A stretch of DNA of 64,000 nucleotides from Quercus robur (taxonomy: Eukaryota > Streptophyta > Magnoliopsida > Fagales > Fagaceae), in the NCBI RefSeq assembly GCF_932294415.1, contig NC_065536.1, forward strand, positions 56,669,854 through 56,733,853. The letters are read 5' to 3'. The translations under genes were made by a program, and so were the position numbers. This document shows positions 11,401-23,766 of the stretch, one piece after another (positions within the stretch are counted from its first letter, which is position 1; every line of letters begins with the position of its first letter). The notes beneath the pieces are model-generated. The model had not been told where the DNA came from and ran no database searches. It worked only from the letters and a program-made list of their open reading frames with translations.

Positions 11401-13960
11401 GTCCACACAAACTCTCCATTTGCCGTTCTTCTTCTTCACTACGACAGTGTTTGCTAGCCATCTCGGGAAGAATATTTCTTTTATGACTCCGGCCTCCTTC
11501 AGCCGCTGGACCTCCAGGTTCACTGCATCGACGTGTTCTTTTGATGCTCTTCTCGGTTTCTGCTTCTTCGGGGGAAATGATGGGTCTACGTTGAGTTTGT
11601 GGACAATGAACTCGGGATCTACGCCGGGCACTTCATATGGGTTCCACGCGAAAACATCTACATTCTGCAAAAGGAACAACAACATCTCTACCCTTTCCCA
11701 GTCATTCATGCTTGTGCCTATCTGGAAATACCTGTCAGTATCTGGAAGAATTCTAACCTTCAATACCTCCTCGGCCACGTCCGCCCCTGTTTCCCCTCGG
11801 GGTCTCTGTAATTGCTATGAAGTTTCTTTCTCGGCCTGCTCAGCTTGTTCGAGCTGTTCATTTTTCCATCTGACCGCGGCGACAAGGCACTGCCTCGCCA
11901 CTTGTTGGTTCCCCCTTACCTCGGCAACTCCATACTCAGTGGGAAATTTTACTTTCACATGGAGGGTGGACGAAACAGCCTTCATGGCGTGAATCCACGG
12001 CTTCCCCAGGATTGCGGTGTACGGTGAGAATGATCGGACTACTATGAAGATAACTATAACTCCTTTGCCTTCCATGTCCACCGGGAGAGAGATTTGTCCC
12101 TCAGGAATTACGACTCTCCCGTCAAATGAGACCAGCGGCGTGTCATACTTCACCAAATCTTGGGTCTTTAATCCAAGACCTTCGAAGAGGTCCGGGTACA
12201 TGACGTCAGCCCCGCTCCCTTGATCAATCATTACCCTCTTCACCAGGAACCCGCCTATCCGGGCCGTCACCACCAAAGCATCGTCGTGAGGTTGGACCAT
12301 TCCTTCCAAGTCGTCTTCTCCGAACGAGATGGTCAGCCGTCTAACTTTCTTCTTCTTCTCGGCTGATTCTCCTCCCGTGCAAGCCACTGTCAATACCCTT
12401 TTTGCTGCTGTTGTTCCTCTTGGTGCAGCATGGATGACTTCGATTACCCCCAGTGGAGGCGGGAGGGGATTCCTTTTCTGTTGGACGCCCTGTCCGGCTT
12501 CTCGATCAGTGGAGTCTACTACAAGCTCTTTTAGGAACCCTGCCTTTACTAGTTGCCCGAGATGATCTTTTAATACCCGACACTGCTCGGTGGTGTGTCC
12601 TTTGTCTCTGTGATAGGTGTAGTATAGGTTTTGGTTCCTTCAGGACGGGTCGCCCCCCATTTTGTTTGGCCACCTGAAGAATGACTCGTTCTTGATCCGC
12701 TCCAAGATTTTGTGCACGGGCTCTTTAAACGCCACATTAACCCCTTCGATTTGCACCTCCGATTCTTGCATTCTGAAGTCTTTTTTTGGTTTTGTCGGCA
12801 AAACGCCTTGCCGAGATCTCCCAATTAATGGAGCTTTCCCCCTGCTCTGCAGCCGGTCGTCCTCCAGGCGTTTGTACTCCTCTATGCATCTCATCAGTTG
12901 CCTCATATCCTCGGGGGGTCTTTTCGTCAACGACTCCCGTAATTCAGAGTCTTCGGGGAGCCCCATCCTGAAGGTGCTTGCTGCAATTTTCTCGTTCCCT
13001 CCACCAATCTCGTTGTAGAGTTCCCAGTATCGGCTGGCATAACTCCGAAGGGTTTCCCCGACCCTCATCTTCATGGAAAGTAGCGCGTCAACCAGCTGTT
13101 GCACTCGGCTGCATGTCACGAATCTACTGCCGAACTCTTGAATCAACTCGGCAAAGCTATGGATGGAGCCTTTCCGTAACCCATTGAACCATCTCAGGGC
13201 CGTTGAGCCGAGACTAGAGAGGAATACTTTACATAACAATGCATCATTGTGTGCATGCAAAGACATCATGTGGATGTAGTGACTGACATGCTCCACGGGG
13301 TCTGTCCTCCCCTCATAGGAATTGAATGGCGGTCGCGTGAATCTGCTCGGCATAGGGGCTCGTTCAATCTCATCGGAGAATGGAGACCGGGCTGCCATCC
13401 GCAAGGCTCGGCTCATGGCGTCCATGGCGGCATTGTGGTGCTGCCGTTCCTCCAGCGATTCTGATCCTCGGTCATCGTATCCATGCTACCGTGAACGGTC
13501 CCGTTGATGACGTGGTTCCCGGGAGTGCCGGTGTGACTCTTGAGAGCGTGATCGGTCTCGGAATCGTTGCGTACCAGATCGGTTGGAGCCCTCCTCGCCC
13601 CGATTTCTCCTTTGCTGAGGGTTGCAATTCCGTTCTTGGCGCCGACCCCTTGCTTCCAGCTCCAAATCCATTACCAATCTGCGCAACCGCTCCAGCTCTC
13701 GGTCTCTATCATCATACTGTCGATGCGCCGAGACGCCTGAAACCGTTCGGTGTGTCTGGGCCGACCCTTCTCCCAATCCGGACCTTTCCTCTCCTCTTGG
13801 GTGCTCCTTATCCTCCCGTCGTTTCTGCCTTCTCTCCCTCCATGTCGATCCCCGAGAAGATCCTATGGAACTGCTCGATGCACGCCCTCCTGAACGCTCC
13901 TCAGACATTTCCCTTGTTTGAGTCTCAGTTGAACCACAGCTTCGTAGGAGAGCCCCACGG
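8430..13960 (-). pseudogene. Tat-element gag-pol region (decayed)
   Basis: Minus-strand polyprotein region, fossil. Approximate parts: gag about 12.6-13.95 kb (Arg/Glu-rich N-terminus, then the LQ/RWFNGL-type retrotransposon gag core); protease about 11.8-12.4 kb (a DQGSGADVM active-site-like word); reverse transcriptase about 10.5-11.8 kb (VDFTDLN, YIDDM); RNase H about 9.9-10.4 kb (FVDGASN, YSDSRL); integrase about 8.6-9.7 kb (HVGG...CEQCQ zinc-binding part and WGLDILGPFPR in the catalytic core). The order protease-RT-RNase H-integrase is that of Ty3/gypsy. It is broken, with about half a dozen interruptions, so it is not expected to act on its own. Confidence 0.9.
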
Positions 13961-13970
13961 TGGGCGCCAA
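13950..13970 (-). other. Primer binding site of the Tat element
   Basis: Immediately inside the 5' LTR (13972-14531) the minus strand reads TTGGCGCCCACCGTGGGGC after a short spacer. The TGGCGCC core is shared with the two other gypsy copies in the window. The matching tRNA was not determined. Confidence 0.65.
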
Positions 13971-13971
13971 T

Positions 13972-14531
13972 TGTAGGAACCAAGTATGAGGCTGCTGGGC
14001 CTTAAATCACTTGGGCTCACAATTTATTTATAGTGGGCTTGAGGATTTCCTACTCTAGGTTGTTCTCGGCAGAGAGACTCAAAACAACACTCAATTCACA
14101 CTTTCTCACTTGACTGTTTTCTCTCTCCGTTTTTCTGAACCCCCTCTTCCTTCCAAACTTCTGCTATTTATAGCCAAGGTTAGTGGTGAGATTACGATTT
14201 CAGCCTCTGTTAGTGCTATTGAAGGTCCAGTATTATCTGATTTAAGTGGATTTTTAGGTGAGAGTGGGATGCAACAATTATGGCCTTGAAACTTGGTTCC
14301 AGCTTAGTTGATAGTGCTCGGTAATGCAGTTTACCGAGCATATCATGATTTACCCGGGCACGGTTAATACGCTTGTTCGGGAAAGCTTATGCCGAGCACA
14401 CATCAGAATTCAAGGCCCAAAATTGGTTTTTGCGCTAAGGTAGATCCAAGAAGGGCTTAGGGCAATGAGACTGTTCCTGTTGGGCCTAGGCCCAAGGGCC
14501 TATATGGGTCTTGGGATCTCTATGCCATACA
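13972..14531 (-). repeat. LTR (5' LTR of the Tat element)
   Basis: Same 560-bp length and ends as 4171-4730. The outer end is followed by ATATA and a TA run (14532-14556). Sense transcription of gag-pol would start here on the minus strand. Confidence 0.95.
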
Positions 14532-15150
14532 ATATATATATATATATATATATATTTAAATCAGTATAGTAATAGGTACTAATTTTAGCAATTTTGTTCA
14601 ATAAAATTACACTTTGTCCGCCCTTAACAATACCATCAATTCTTTAAAGAGTATTGTTTAGCCACAAAACTTTTTACAAATTATTGAGGTAGCAAATTCT
14701 TATTATTTCACACACTTGCATCACTTTTTACTTACCAATAACCACTCATCACATTAGTAATTTATAAAAATGTTTTAGTTTTAGTATTTTCCACTTAATA
14801 AATGCCATAAAAAATTAATAGATTAAATTTAAAACAAAATATACAAACCCAAAAAAATTAGCCTAATAACAAAAATTACCAATAATAAAGCTAAAAAATG
14901 ATTAAGCTCAATCAACCTTTTTTATTTTCCAAAACAAACAACTTGGTTCTTTAAAAAGTTTTAAATAAAAATCCTTTGTAATTAAACAGTAGAGTCAAAG
15001 GCTTGAACCGCCACACACAGCGAGCAGCAAAGCCGCCTCTCTTAACTTCAAATCCTGGCTTTGTCCTGAATGTCTTGCCCTAAAAGCACAATTAGGATGG
15101 TATTTATAGTTACACCCCAGACTACAATAAGTCCACAAAACTCCTCCTGA
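14532..15150. other. Intergenic; TA tract and a MITE-like block
   Basis: A TA run ends near 14557. About 14645-14790 resembles the MITE family seen at 21975-22155 and 39120-39303 (Phe/Lys-codon-like AAACTTTTTACAAATT near one end, TTTATAAAAATGTTTTAG near the other), but its ends are degraded. The rest is AT-rich with no gene; 14995-15150 would be 3' sequence of the coding remnant to its right. Confidence 0.4.
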
Positions 15151-15151
15151 T

Positions 15152-15475
15152 TCACATGGAGCACGGTACCACATCATAATTCACATGGAGATCCCGCTTG
15201 ACCTTCCTAGGCCAATCATCCATTGTCATTTCCTCAGTTTGTGTTTCAACTTTTAGTAAACGTTCATCACTAAAAGGATAAGCATCAGCAGATTCAGCAC
15301 CATATAACAATGTGAGAGCTTTTGCTTTCCTTGTTGGTCCAAGAGCTATGACAGCAGGGGTATCCCTACGCTGGATTTGGAAAGCAAGTTGTGCAAGATA
15401 TAGCCTTCTGTCACCGCGTGGGAGTCCTAGCCATGGCACTTTTGAAAATAATTCATCGAATTCGTAATCTTCATC
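15152..15475 (-). pseudogene. Unrecognised coding remnant, last-exon-like
   Basis: A minus-strand open frame enters after a plausible acceptor (…TCTTTAG near 15476), reads DEDYEFDELFSKVPWLGL and then about 90 further codons, and stops after NYDVVPCSM. The amino-acid composition, with many Arg/Glu/Asp and few rare residues, and the sharp loss of codon-like character at both ends suggest it was once a real C-terminal exon. No matching upstream exon was found in the next kilobase, so a gene fragment or pseudogene is more likely than a complete gene. I do not recognise the family and give no function. Confidence 0.4.
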
Positions 15476-15479
15476 TAAA

Positions 15480-16460
15480 GATGTGTATTACTTCAAATGC
15501 ATCATCCTTTGCCTAAATTTCACATGGAATGTTGTTTTAACCTTTACTTGATCTTTTCAGGGTCAGATTAACTCGTTATAACCCCCTCTTTTTTACATGC
15601 CAAAAAATGAAGGAATTTAAAATTTTTAAAAAAGTATTCAACAATAATTGGGGTAGGAGAATTTAAACTCTAGATTACTATGCTGGAAACACTATGAAGT
15701 GTTATTTAAGTTATAAGATTCTTGTCTAATAAAAAACAAACTTGATAATATTATTTTTGTCTTCCTTCCAATATAAATAATGAAAGAAATTAACAAAACA
15801 ATCTTAATTAAAAATTAAATAATAAATAATTCTTAAGTTTACACGATCTAAGTTCCACTAATTAAGTTTTCAAGCTTGATCTTGTGAAGAAAGAACCGAT
15901 GAGTGCCTGTTAGAAGAAAGGCTTAAGAAAAGAGAGGAGAAAAATGTGGGAAAAAAAATCCCTTTTTAAAAATGATCAACCTGTGTGACCCCATGGATTG
16001 ACCAACGTTTCAATGGGTTGACTATTTTTTATAACTGGTCCAAAAATTCCCATCTATACCAATATTTTTCCTTCGACTTTGGATATGTTATTAGCTAGGT
16101 CTGGGCCCAATTTTCTCAAGTCCAATATATAATTTATTGTGAACTCTACCTCATGCATATTACATGTTCAGATAAAAAATCATAGCAAAAAAAATAAATT
16201 ATTTAGATTGAAACTATCTTTTATTAATCACTTCATATTTTTCTTTTCGATAAATTTAATAGTTAATGAAAGAATAAAACCTTCTCCTTATAAAATCTTG
16301 CAATACAATCCAGAGCTACTATTAACAAATGAAGGCTGTTATATCTATCTAAAATATTAACGGGTAAAATGTTACTATGATTACAAGTAGAATACGTGAA
16401 CTTCTTGGACCATTTAAAAAAAAAAAAAAGAGGGCAACCTTACTACAAACGTGCCTCTTT
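15480..16460. other. Intergenic, nothing recognised
   Basis: AT-rich sequence with homopolymer runs and short chance frames only. The part next to 16464 would hold the 3' untranslated region of the glucanase gene. Confidence 0.6.
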
Positions 16461-16463
16461 CTC

Positions 16464-17632
16464 TTAGTTAAAATCGATGTCATAAGCCTTAACCCCGTCA
16501 AGACCAAAAATCCCAAAATGCTTCTCGTACTCTTCTCCACCCTTCTTGTTCTCATCAAACAAATCAAACAGGTAAGCTTCCACTCCTGTCTCCGGCCTCC
16601 GTGGCGTTCCAACATCGTCTGCCGCCCGCCTCACCACGTTTCCGTTGTACACCGACGCATTTTCATCACTCGCCGCCTCGCCAGCCTTCGTTGGCCACCC
16701 CGTCTCAGTCACCACCACCGGCACTCCCTCGAACCCCACCTTCTCCATTGCAGACACAAACGCATCCACACTCGCGTCAAAAAGATTACTATACGTTAAT
16801 GCACCATCTCTAACTGTATTATTCTTAGACTTGAACAATGCGTAGTCCAAAGAAACATGGTTCTTATTGTTTATGTAACTGAAGTAGGGATACACGTTTA
16901 CCATGAAAGGTGAACGGCTATCGTATAGATATTGTACGAGAGGGATGATAGCAGATTCAATGTACGGGTCAAAGGTTGCTGCGGATGGAGGGTATGAATT
17001 TGTTACGACTGAGGCTGCTTGTGGTGATGAGAGCTTGATGGAATTGGTGAGGTTAAGGGTTTTGAGAGCTTGGTAGAGGTTGAGAATGGCGGTGATGACG
17101 TGGGGGGTGTAGAACGGGTCTTTGAGGAAGACCTCGTTGCCTACAGCAATGTAGCGGACTTGGTTGGCGGGGATGTGGGCGAAGACATTGGATTGGAGCC
17201 AGCTGAGGGTTGTGGCCTCTTTGGCATTGGCCAGGAAGGGGAGGAGCTCGTTAGGCACGCCAATCGTAAGGTTGATTCTGGTACCGGAGAATGATTTGAG
17301 GGTGGTGGGGTCAATGTCGAAGAGGCGGACGTATTTGATGCCATTGGATTTGATGAGGTTGACAACGGAGGAGGGTTGTGGTAGATTGTTGGCAACACGA
17401 CCATAACATATTCCAATGGGTGCTGCACCTGCATGCCCAAAAAAAAATGTCACAATTTTATACTTAAATAGAAAATAATGTGCTATATATATGTGTGCGC
17501 GCGCATGTTACATCTGAGTAAATGTAATAAAATGGAAGGGTTTGAGAAACCTGTTGAGGATGGGAAAATGATTAAAATGAGGTGGATTGAGATGAGGGAG
17601 AGAGAGAGGTGCTGAATATTAATTGTTGACAT
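16464..17632 (-). CDS. Glucan endo-1,3-beta-glucosidase (GH17, PR-2 type)
   Basis: Two exons on the minus strand: 17551-17632 (82 nt) and 16464-17428, with a 122-bp GT-AG intron (17429-17550). The product is 348 residues. Exon 1 encodes a hydrophobic signal peptide (residues 1 to about 27, ending PSST), so the protein is secreted; the intron falls in the Gly codon just after it, the usual GH17 position. The mature part starts GAAPIGICYGR. The predicted acid/base is Glu126 in VGNEV and the nucleophile Glu269 in TETGWP, both present. The protein ends soon after HFGIFGL...YDIDF with no CBM43 or GPI-anchor tail, as in extracellular PR-2 enzymes that hydrolyse beta-1,3-glucans (callose, fungal walls). 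The frame is intact. Assignment to a defence or developmental role is inference. Confidence 0.93.
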
Positions 17633-17715
17633 TGTATATTTGTGAAATTTCCTTTTTCTTTTGCTGAATTGAATTTGTGAATAATTGAACTAAGGATGGG
17701 ATTGGGAGGGTTAAA

Positions 17716-17721
17716 TTTATA
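17716..17721 (-). promoter_or_regulatory. Candidate TATA box of the glucanase gene
   Basis: TATAAA in the context GAGATATAAATTTAAC on the minus strand, about 85 bp upstream of the ATG at 17632. Position is plausible for a short 5' leader; not tested. Confidence 0.45.
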
Positions 17722-17724
17722 TCT

Positions 17725-20027
17725 CAGAATGGAATTTTGGTGAGAATTGATGGTGTGGAGAAGATAGAAATTTGGTTGTGAAGTTTTGTTACAAATTTGG
17801 TTTGAAGTGGTTTGTGTGGCTTGGCGCATACAAGGGTATTCATCCTATTATTAATTTGTTACTGGTTAGTTCGTTTAGGTGTTGTAGGATGCATGGTCGT
17901 TTAGGATCGCATATTTTTATGCAGGGTTTGCTGTTTTTAGCAATTAAAGTATGTCAAGTGATCCCACTTTGACTCTGGTCCATTGAGCAAACAAACCTTT
18001 GAACAAGCCATAAGCCTGACAAGAGTCACACATTAGGGGTGAGACACCTTTCAAATTTTCCAACCGGTTAGAAATAAGTTAGGATTTATCTAACATGATT
18101 TTCACATAACTCATCACTCACTACATTTTTTTCACGTATCAATCATAAATTTTTTATGTTTTAATTATAATAAATATGGAAGAAAGAATTTATGTAAGTT
18201 CTGTGAGAAAATAGACAATATCACTAAATTACAAGATTCTTGACTATACTGATTATAATGTTTTACTTTAATAAATAAGAAAAAAAGTTTACCTATAGTC
18301 TTTCTCTCTTCTTTTCTTTTTTCTTTTTTTTCTCATTTTTAGGCCTAATTAATAAATATTCTTAGGACACCAGTAAATATAACGTTTAATGCATATTTTA
18401 TCCCATTCTTATAGGTCACAGAGTCCACTTTCATAAAAAATAGATAATTAGTACATAAATACCATTCTCTTCCTTTTTCTCAAACTTAGTTTAAAAATCA
18501 ATTTCTTTGTTTAAACTTCTCATGGAGAACAACAAAAATTACAATTCCATTAAAAATATATATATTACAAAATTAGCAGGGCTGCTGCTTCCATTTGTTA
18601 TGTGTCACAAATGGATAAAATCACAAAAAATCATCATTTTTTTAATAGAAAAAAGATCATGCAAAGTGAAAATTTCATTCAATGATAAGATTTTTGATCC
18701 AGTCTTCTTATTCAATGTCAAGTTATAACTTGTAAAAAAAAGGCTTTATAAGATAAACATAACTTTGAAATTCAAAAGAATCCTATATTTACCTACTACA
18801 AGTAAAGTTGATTTAAAGCCTAAACTAATAATCACTCCTACCATTATCTATTTACTTTATTCCTAATAACAAAAATACAATATCAAAATGGTATAATTAA
18901 AGAGGAAAATAGAGGCACGTCACAGACCACTGTGCTGTGAATCCATTGGCATAATGCCAGTAATCCAATGATCATCAGAACAATGCAATGATAAAGCAAT
19001 AAGGGGACTGTCAATTGGTCTTGCACTTGCATAAAAAGAGTGGCAAGGTCACCTTTATTTCCGTGCATTGGAACCTCTGATTCATTGGGTCCCTTGTTGA
19101 ATTTTTGTACCAACTACCAACCTATTATGAGTACAGTATGATTATAATATCATTGCTCTCCAATCATCAACAAAAATGATAAACTCAAGCCGCTCATAGC
19201 ACTCTAGCAGAATCCTTTTTCTTTGAAAAAAGAGAAAGGAATAAAGACAACAATTAGACGAGTGACCCCATTAAAGCAGATGAGCCTGAGCCTGGGGAAA
19301 TGGTACATAACTAATTACACAGATCCCAATTTTGAACCACATAATCTATCTTCCTTTAAAAAATGTCTGCAAAAAAACCTAGAATTCTTCACCAAATGAA
19401 AGAGAGGAGCACAAATTTTCATGTAAATAGAACGGTTCAAACCACTCTTACACACAAATCTATGAAACCATCATTAATTACGGCTTTACATACCAAATAT
19501 GAAACATGCATATATGTTGCATTCAAACAATCAAAATCAATTGAACTCAGCCCACTTGACCCAACAAAGAAACCGTATAAGAATACATAATAACATCTAT
19601 TTGTATGCATGAGTTTCACCGGAGATCATCCCACTCCAATGATTAAAAGAGAGAGAGTCTAAATAAAATAATTGCTTTTCTTTCGTGGGGGCCTTGAGAT
19701 CTAAAAGTGTGTTGTTCAAAGCAGCCAAAATCTTACTTTCTCTCCATACAAAGCAACAGCAGTACCGAATCTCCCGCAGTAATCAACACAAGGAATATCT
19801 TTAGCAGTCTCTTTATTAAAGAAAATTCCTCCTTTATTGAATGCAAAACCCCCCACATATTTGAATGGATCAACACAATTATACATAACCCTTTCACACA
19901 GCAATCTAATTGCTTGTTTCATGAGTAATCCAAAAAACAACCTTTGTCTGCACTCAAAGCACAAGAGCTGCAAACTAATACTAAAACCAAGCCCCTCCTC
20001 TTTCTCTTCTCTCAACTAAGCCTAAAG
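17725..20027. other. Intergenic, nothing firmly recognised
   Basis: AT-rich, with CT-rich patches near 18300 and 18470. A minus-strand frame at 19716-20015 has a protein-like stretch (…VDYCGRFGTAVALYG…) but no recognised family, and it overlaps the likely leader of the plus-strand gene at 20028. The last 100 bases are CT-rich, as expected of a plant 5' leader. Confidence 0.5.
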
Positions 20028-20501
20028 ATGTCTTTGCAACAACCCCAGCAGCAACAACCCCAGCAGCAGCAACTCCCTCAGCCACAACAACAGCCAGTTC
20101 TGGTTTACCCCAACACTGTCACTGGGGAACCACCTTCACACCATTCAAATGGGTCATTTGGGACAGTTTTTATTGTCCTTGCTGTGATCATTGTTGTATC
20201 AGCTATAGCTTGCTTTCTTGGCAGGCTCTGCAACCGGCGTTACAACAAACAAAAACCAGCAAAGCAAAACCACAACTTTCGTCCCAAAGATAATGGGGAC
20301 ATTGAGTTTGGGTTTGGTAAGAAGAAAGTTCCAACAGGCAAACCATCTGGAAATGGAGGAAGCAGAGGGCACAGGCCATTTGAAAATGGTGATAATAGCA
20401 GAGGGCATAGGCCATCCGAAAATGGTAATCATCACCATCACAACAGAGGTGAAATGAGGCCAGGTGGTGATCATGAAGGAGAGCCCAGAGCCGGTGCATG
20501 A
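20028..20501 (+). CDS. Small single-pass membrane protein, Gln/Pro-rich N-terminus
   Basis: Single-exon frame of 157 residues. I chose the ATG at 20028 over the upstream in-frame one (19944) because the protein then starts MSLQQPQQ and the preceding DNA is a CT-rich leader ending AGCCTAAAG. Residues 1-23 are a Gln/Pro repeat, 45-66 a strong transmembrane helix (TVFIVLAVIIVVSAIACFLG), followed by a basic stretch (RRYNKQK), which predicts the C-terminus in the cytosol. The tail has a short duplicated motif, RGHRPFENG / RGHRPSENG, and a His run. Small proteins of this plan are widespread in plants with no known function. The frame is open and the codon use gene-like, so I think it is real, but function is unknown. 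Confidence 0.7.
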   Translation: MSLQQPQQQQPQQQQLPQPQQQPVLVYPNTVTGEPPSHHSNGSFGTVFIVLAVIIVVSAIACFLGRLCNRRYNKQKPAKQNHNFRPKDNGDIEFGFGKKKVPTGKPSGNGGSRGHRPFENGDNSRGHRPSENGNHHHHNRGEMRPGGDHEGEPRAGA

Positions 20502-21974
20502 TGATGGTATAGAAAATCAAAGATCAGGAGCTTCCATATGATATAGTTATGTACCTGGCTTACATTTCTATCAAAATCCTTCTGTTTTTTATTTTAATTT
20601 TTCTTCTGTATTTTCATATCTCCAGTGTCCACCCACAAGGGCCACAACTTGGAATATGTAATTACATATGGTGGTGTTGTGACATGCAATAGTTTTAATT
20701 AGCAAGGCTGTTTGAGCTGAAAAATCAAGAAATATATATCTACCTTAGAATATATATATATATATATATATATATTAGTTACTATAAAAGGATTCAAATC
20801 CTAATTCTCCTGATAAAGAAGAGTCGTCTTTGATTACAAGGCCCTTGACTTAGACTGTGCACCTTCAACAACAAATTTTTTTATTACATTTAAACTGAGT
20901 CCTCTTACAATTAAGTACACAAACTTTCAATTGTCACATTTGACCCTTTAAGGTTTGGATCGAACGAAATTGTTAGGATTCTGTCAAAATCCTTCTCAAC
21001 AATTCAATTTTAATTCAAATTTTAGGGTCAAAATAGAACAATTGAAATGTTTTGCAGAACTAAATTGTTACATGGCCAAACTAAAAGGGAAGAGTTTAAT
21101 TGAAGGTTTGTCCACAAAATACAAAATATATTAATTTGGATGGAACCTAATGATTATATTTTAATCCAAACTTAGGGGATCAAATGTAAAAATTAATTTT
21201 TTTTTAATAAAACTGTGATTAAACCAAACCATAAGAGTGAATTGTAATTCACTTTTTAAAAAAATATAAGTTTAGAAAAATTGTCTAAAATCTTTCAACA
21301 TCACCAATAAATTATCCAATAATTACAAAACTAACCTTTTGAGGTACTTGCTAGATGGTATGCAACTGTCATTGTAGTTCATCAAATGACTTGTCCAATT
21401 CGTGTATATGTATTTGGGAATGTGCATCAGTCAAGCTAGGTAGATTGAAGGGAGATTCTTAATTGGCCTAGCCAGGACGAGTGGAAATGTTTTCAAACCG
21501 ATACCAAACCAAATGAATTAGTTGAAAGTATGGATGGATTTAACATAGAATGGAAAGCATGAATTAATTAGATCTCGTTTTAGCTACATATAATCCTTTA
21601 ACTCTATAACTAAGAACTTTGGAAACCAACGAAAGGCCCTAAATACAAGAAGTAATAATTGGTTAGACTCTTAGTGTGAATGGAAGATATCCCATCACAG
21701 TTTTAACGTGTAATTCAAGCTGATATAGCTGTTTTTCTTAATAAAATTCTTAGTCTTTTCCTCAAAAAAAAAAAAAAAAGTTTCAAACAAAAAGTACAAA
21801 TAGTAAGTGGCGATATAAATATATTACACATGTATATGTAGGCCTTGTCATGGATCCAAATTCTGATAAATATACGACCCAACCCAACTGATAAGCTCTA
21901 CTAAGCCCATGGAGGGCAGTGCCACGTTGAAGCTATAGCCCTCAATCTTTTTTGAAATGGTTTAAATTTTTTAG

Positions 21975-22155
21975 AAAATAGTAAAGTTATGAACCATTTT
22001 ACAAATATTTTTACAAATAGGTGATATTGCTATTGATTATTAGTAAGTAAAAAAGTAATGTTAGTAATGGACTCATAAGAACCAATAAGAATTTGCTACA
22101 TCAATAATTTTATATAAATATTATAAAATAGTTTGTGATTATAAAATTACTCAAA
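21975..22155. mobile_element. MITE, long terminal inverted repeats
   Basis: The left end reads GTTATGAACCATTTTACAAA and the right end TATAAAATAGTTTGTGATTA, inverted versions of each other. The interior has an AACCAATAAGAATTTGCTACATC passage shared with 39120-39303. About 180 bp, non-coding. Superfamily not determined. Confidence 0.55.
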
Positions 22156-22369
22156 TTTTCTTTGACCCTTTCAAATCTATATATCTTGTGACCCAATAAT
22201 ACTAATTAATTCATAAATACTCTCTTTTCTAAATGAACCCTCTAATTCTATAGCTTCTGGTTCAGTGGGTTTGTAAACATTAGGATATACGGTATTATTG
22301 AACCAAACAAAGCAACAAGCAATAAAACCAAAAATTGCTAAAAAATTTGTGACACATTCAACTCAACTC

Positions 22370-22402
<33 letters not shown>

Positions 22403-23271
22403 TTCTGTTTATTATTGTTATGGATTTTAAGATCTTCATGCATTGTGCAAAATGTCTGCATTTTTCCATGATTGTCGTTTAGCTAAATACCGCCTTTCAT
22501 TATTGTACCGTTTAGGAACAATACAGAATTGTACCTGTTATGGTGAAACAGAGCCAAACCGTGTAATATTCCATTTTCTGAAATCCTTGTCCTACAAGTT
22601 TACATGCCACTTTTTGTTTCTTTTGTAAAATATAAGCGTACCACTTATTTGAAACTTGTGAAGAAAGTATTAGTATTTGCAGTTATTATTATTAATAACA
22701 GACTTATTACGTTTTGTAATTTTACACTTCAAAATGATGTTTGGTTTTAGAGTGTTACTGTTTCATATACAATACTTTAATAGGCTTGTAGCGATGTCTA
22801 TATTAACTTTGTCATTTATTTATTTTTTTTTTAAGTTAATGAAGGCTTTTCTTTTTTTTTTTTTTTTGATAACTGTAAATGAAGGATTTGATTCTGAATC
22901 AAAGCCCACGTAAAGGATCAGAATACCATTAGTAGATCACATAGGTTTATAGCTGATTGGTAAATTGGGATAATTGACAAGTAATCTTATTCTTAAATGT
23001 CATTTCTTTGTCAAAAACCCAACTTAACAGCCGTAAAAGCACCAAATAGCACTGCATGAATTCAATTGGGAATTACCATAATTTTTTTTTCCTTCAATAA
23101 TCTAAGATCAAAGACCTCACATATTGAACATGAATGCAGATCAAACTATACTCATATATTAAACTAAGGAGCCAAAAAAATTTTCACCACAATTAACCAC
23201 AACCCTCTCCATTTAATTGAAAATTGAAAGAGTCAATTTCATGATTAAGAATCTTATTTATAGGGTGTACA

Positions 23272-23690
23272 TTTTTTTTTTTTTTTTTTGTGCAAAGGAT
23301 AATAGATTAAAACTAAACCAGAACAAAAATCTTAAAGCAAAGCTGGTTTAGGTACATCCTATTGAAGTCATCCTCAAAAATAGAAAGCAAGTCCACAAGC
23401 GAACTGTCAAAAATAACAAAACCTAAATTATGGCTCGAACCCATCCTAGCAAGCTCATCAACACAGCAATTCACTTCACAATAGCAATGACTAAACCGGA
23501 CCTAGGGAAGATTTCAGATCAATTGCCTACAATCACCCAAGATAGGAGACAATGTTATTTACATAATTAGGATTGGCCAAGACATCTATAATAGCTTTAG
23601 CATCCAGTTCATTCTCTACACAATCAAAGTTACAATTGCTGCAAATAAGAAGTCCATCCCGATTTTTCTAGCGAACCCTTTAATCTAGTG
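23272..23690 (-). mobile_element. LINE (L1-type) 3' end, 5'-truncated
   Basis: On the minus strand a C-terminal RNase H-like passage is readable in pieces (ELDAKAIIDVL, then HCYCEVNCCVDELARMG and VDLLSIFEDDFNRMYLNQLC), with frame changes between them, then a short 3' UTR and an A tail (the T run at 23272-23290 on the plus strand). This is the usual end of plant L1-type LINEs carrying an RNase H domain. It is dead on arrival: only the last 400 bp are present. A target duplication was not identified. Confidence 0.7.
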
Positions 23691-23728
23691 AACATTATTT
23701 AAAATGAAGAAGATGGTATTGATTCTTA

Positions 23729-23766
<38 letters not shown>

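Larger units (their letters stand above)
4171..14531 (-). mobile_element. Ty3/gypsy retrotransposon, Tat lineage, with antisense ORF and tandem array
   Basis: Two 560-bp LTRs (4171-4730 and 13972-14531) bound a 10.4-kb element; ATATA lies on both sides as a probable target duplication. On the minus strand the order is LTR, primer site, gag, protease, reverse transcriptase, RNase H, integrase, then a 71-bp tandem array, then a plus-strand ORF region antisense to pol, then the 3' LTR. An extra antisense ORF and tandem repeats 3' of integrase are known features of Tat-type elements. I counted about 18 differences between the LTRs by eye (about 3%), mostly transitions, which suggests roughly one to a few million years depending on the rate assumed. 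Structurally it looks full length, but gag-pol is broken, with about half a dozen interruptions. Confidence 0.9.

Noticed and set aside
16377-17406. Plus-strand frames over the glucanase
   Set aside because: Shadows of the GH17 exon on the other strand; no family resemblance.
18883-19113. Minus-strand frame with a hydrophobic stretch
   Set aside because: 76 codons with a TM-like segment, but no start context, no homology recognised and AT-rich flanks.
19716-20015. Minus-strand 99-codon frame
   Set aside because: Some protein-like stretches but no family, and it overlaps the leader of the membrane-protein gene; kept only as a remark.
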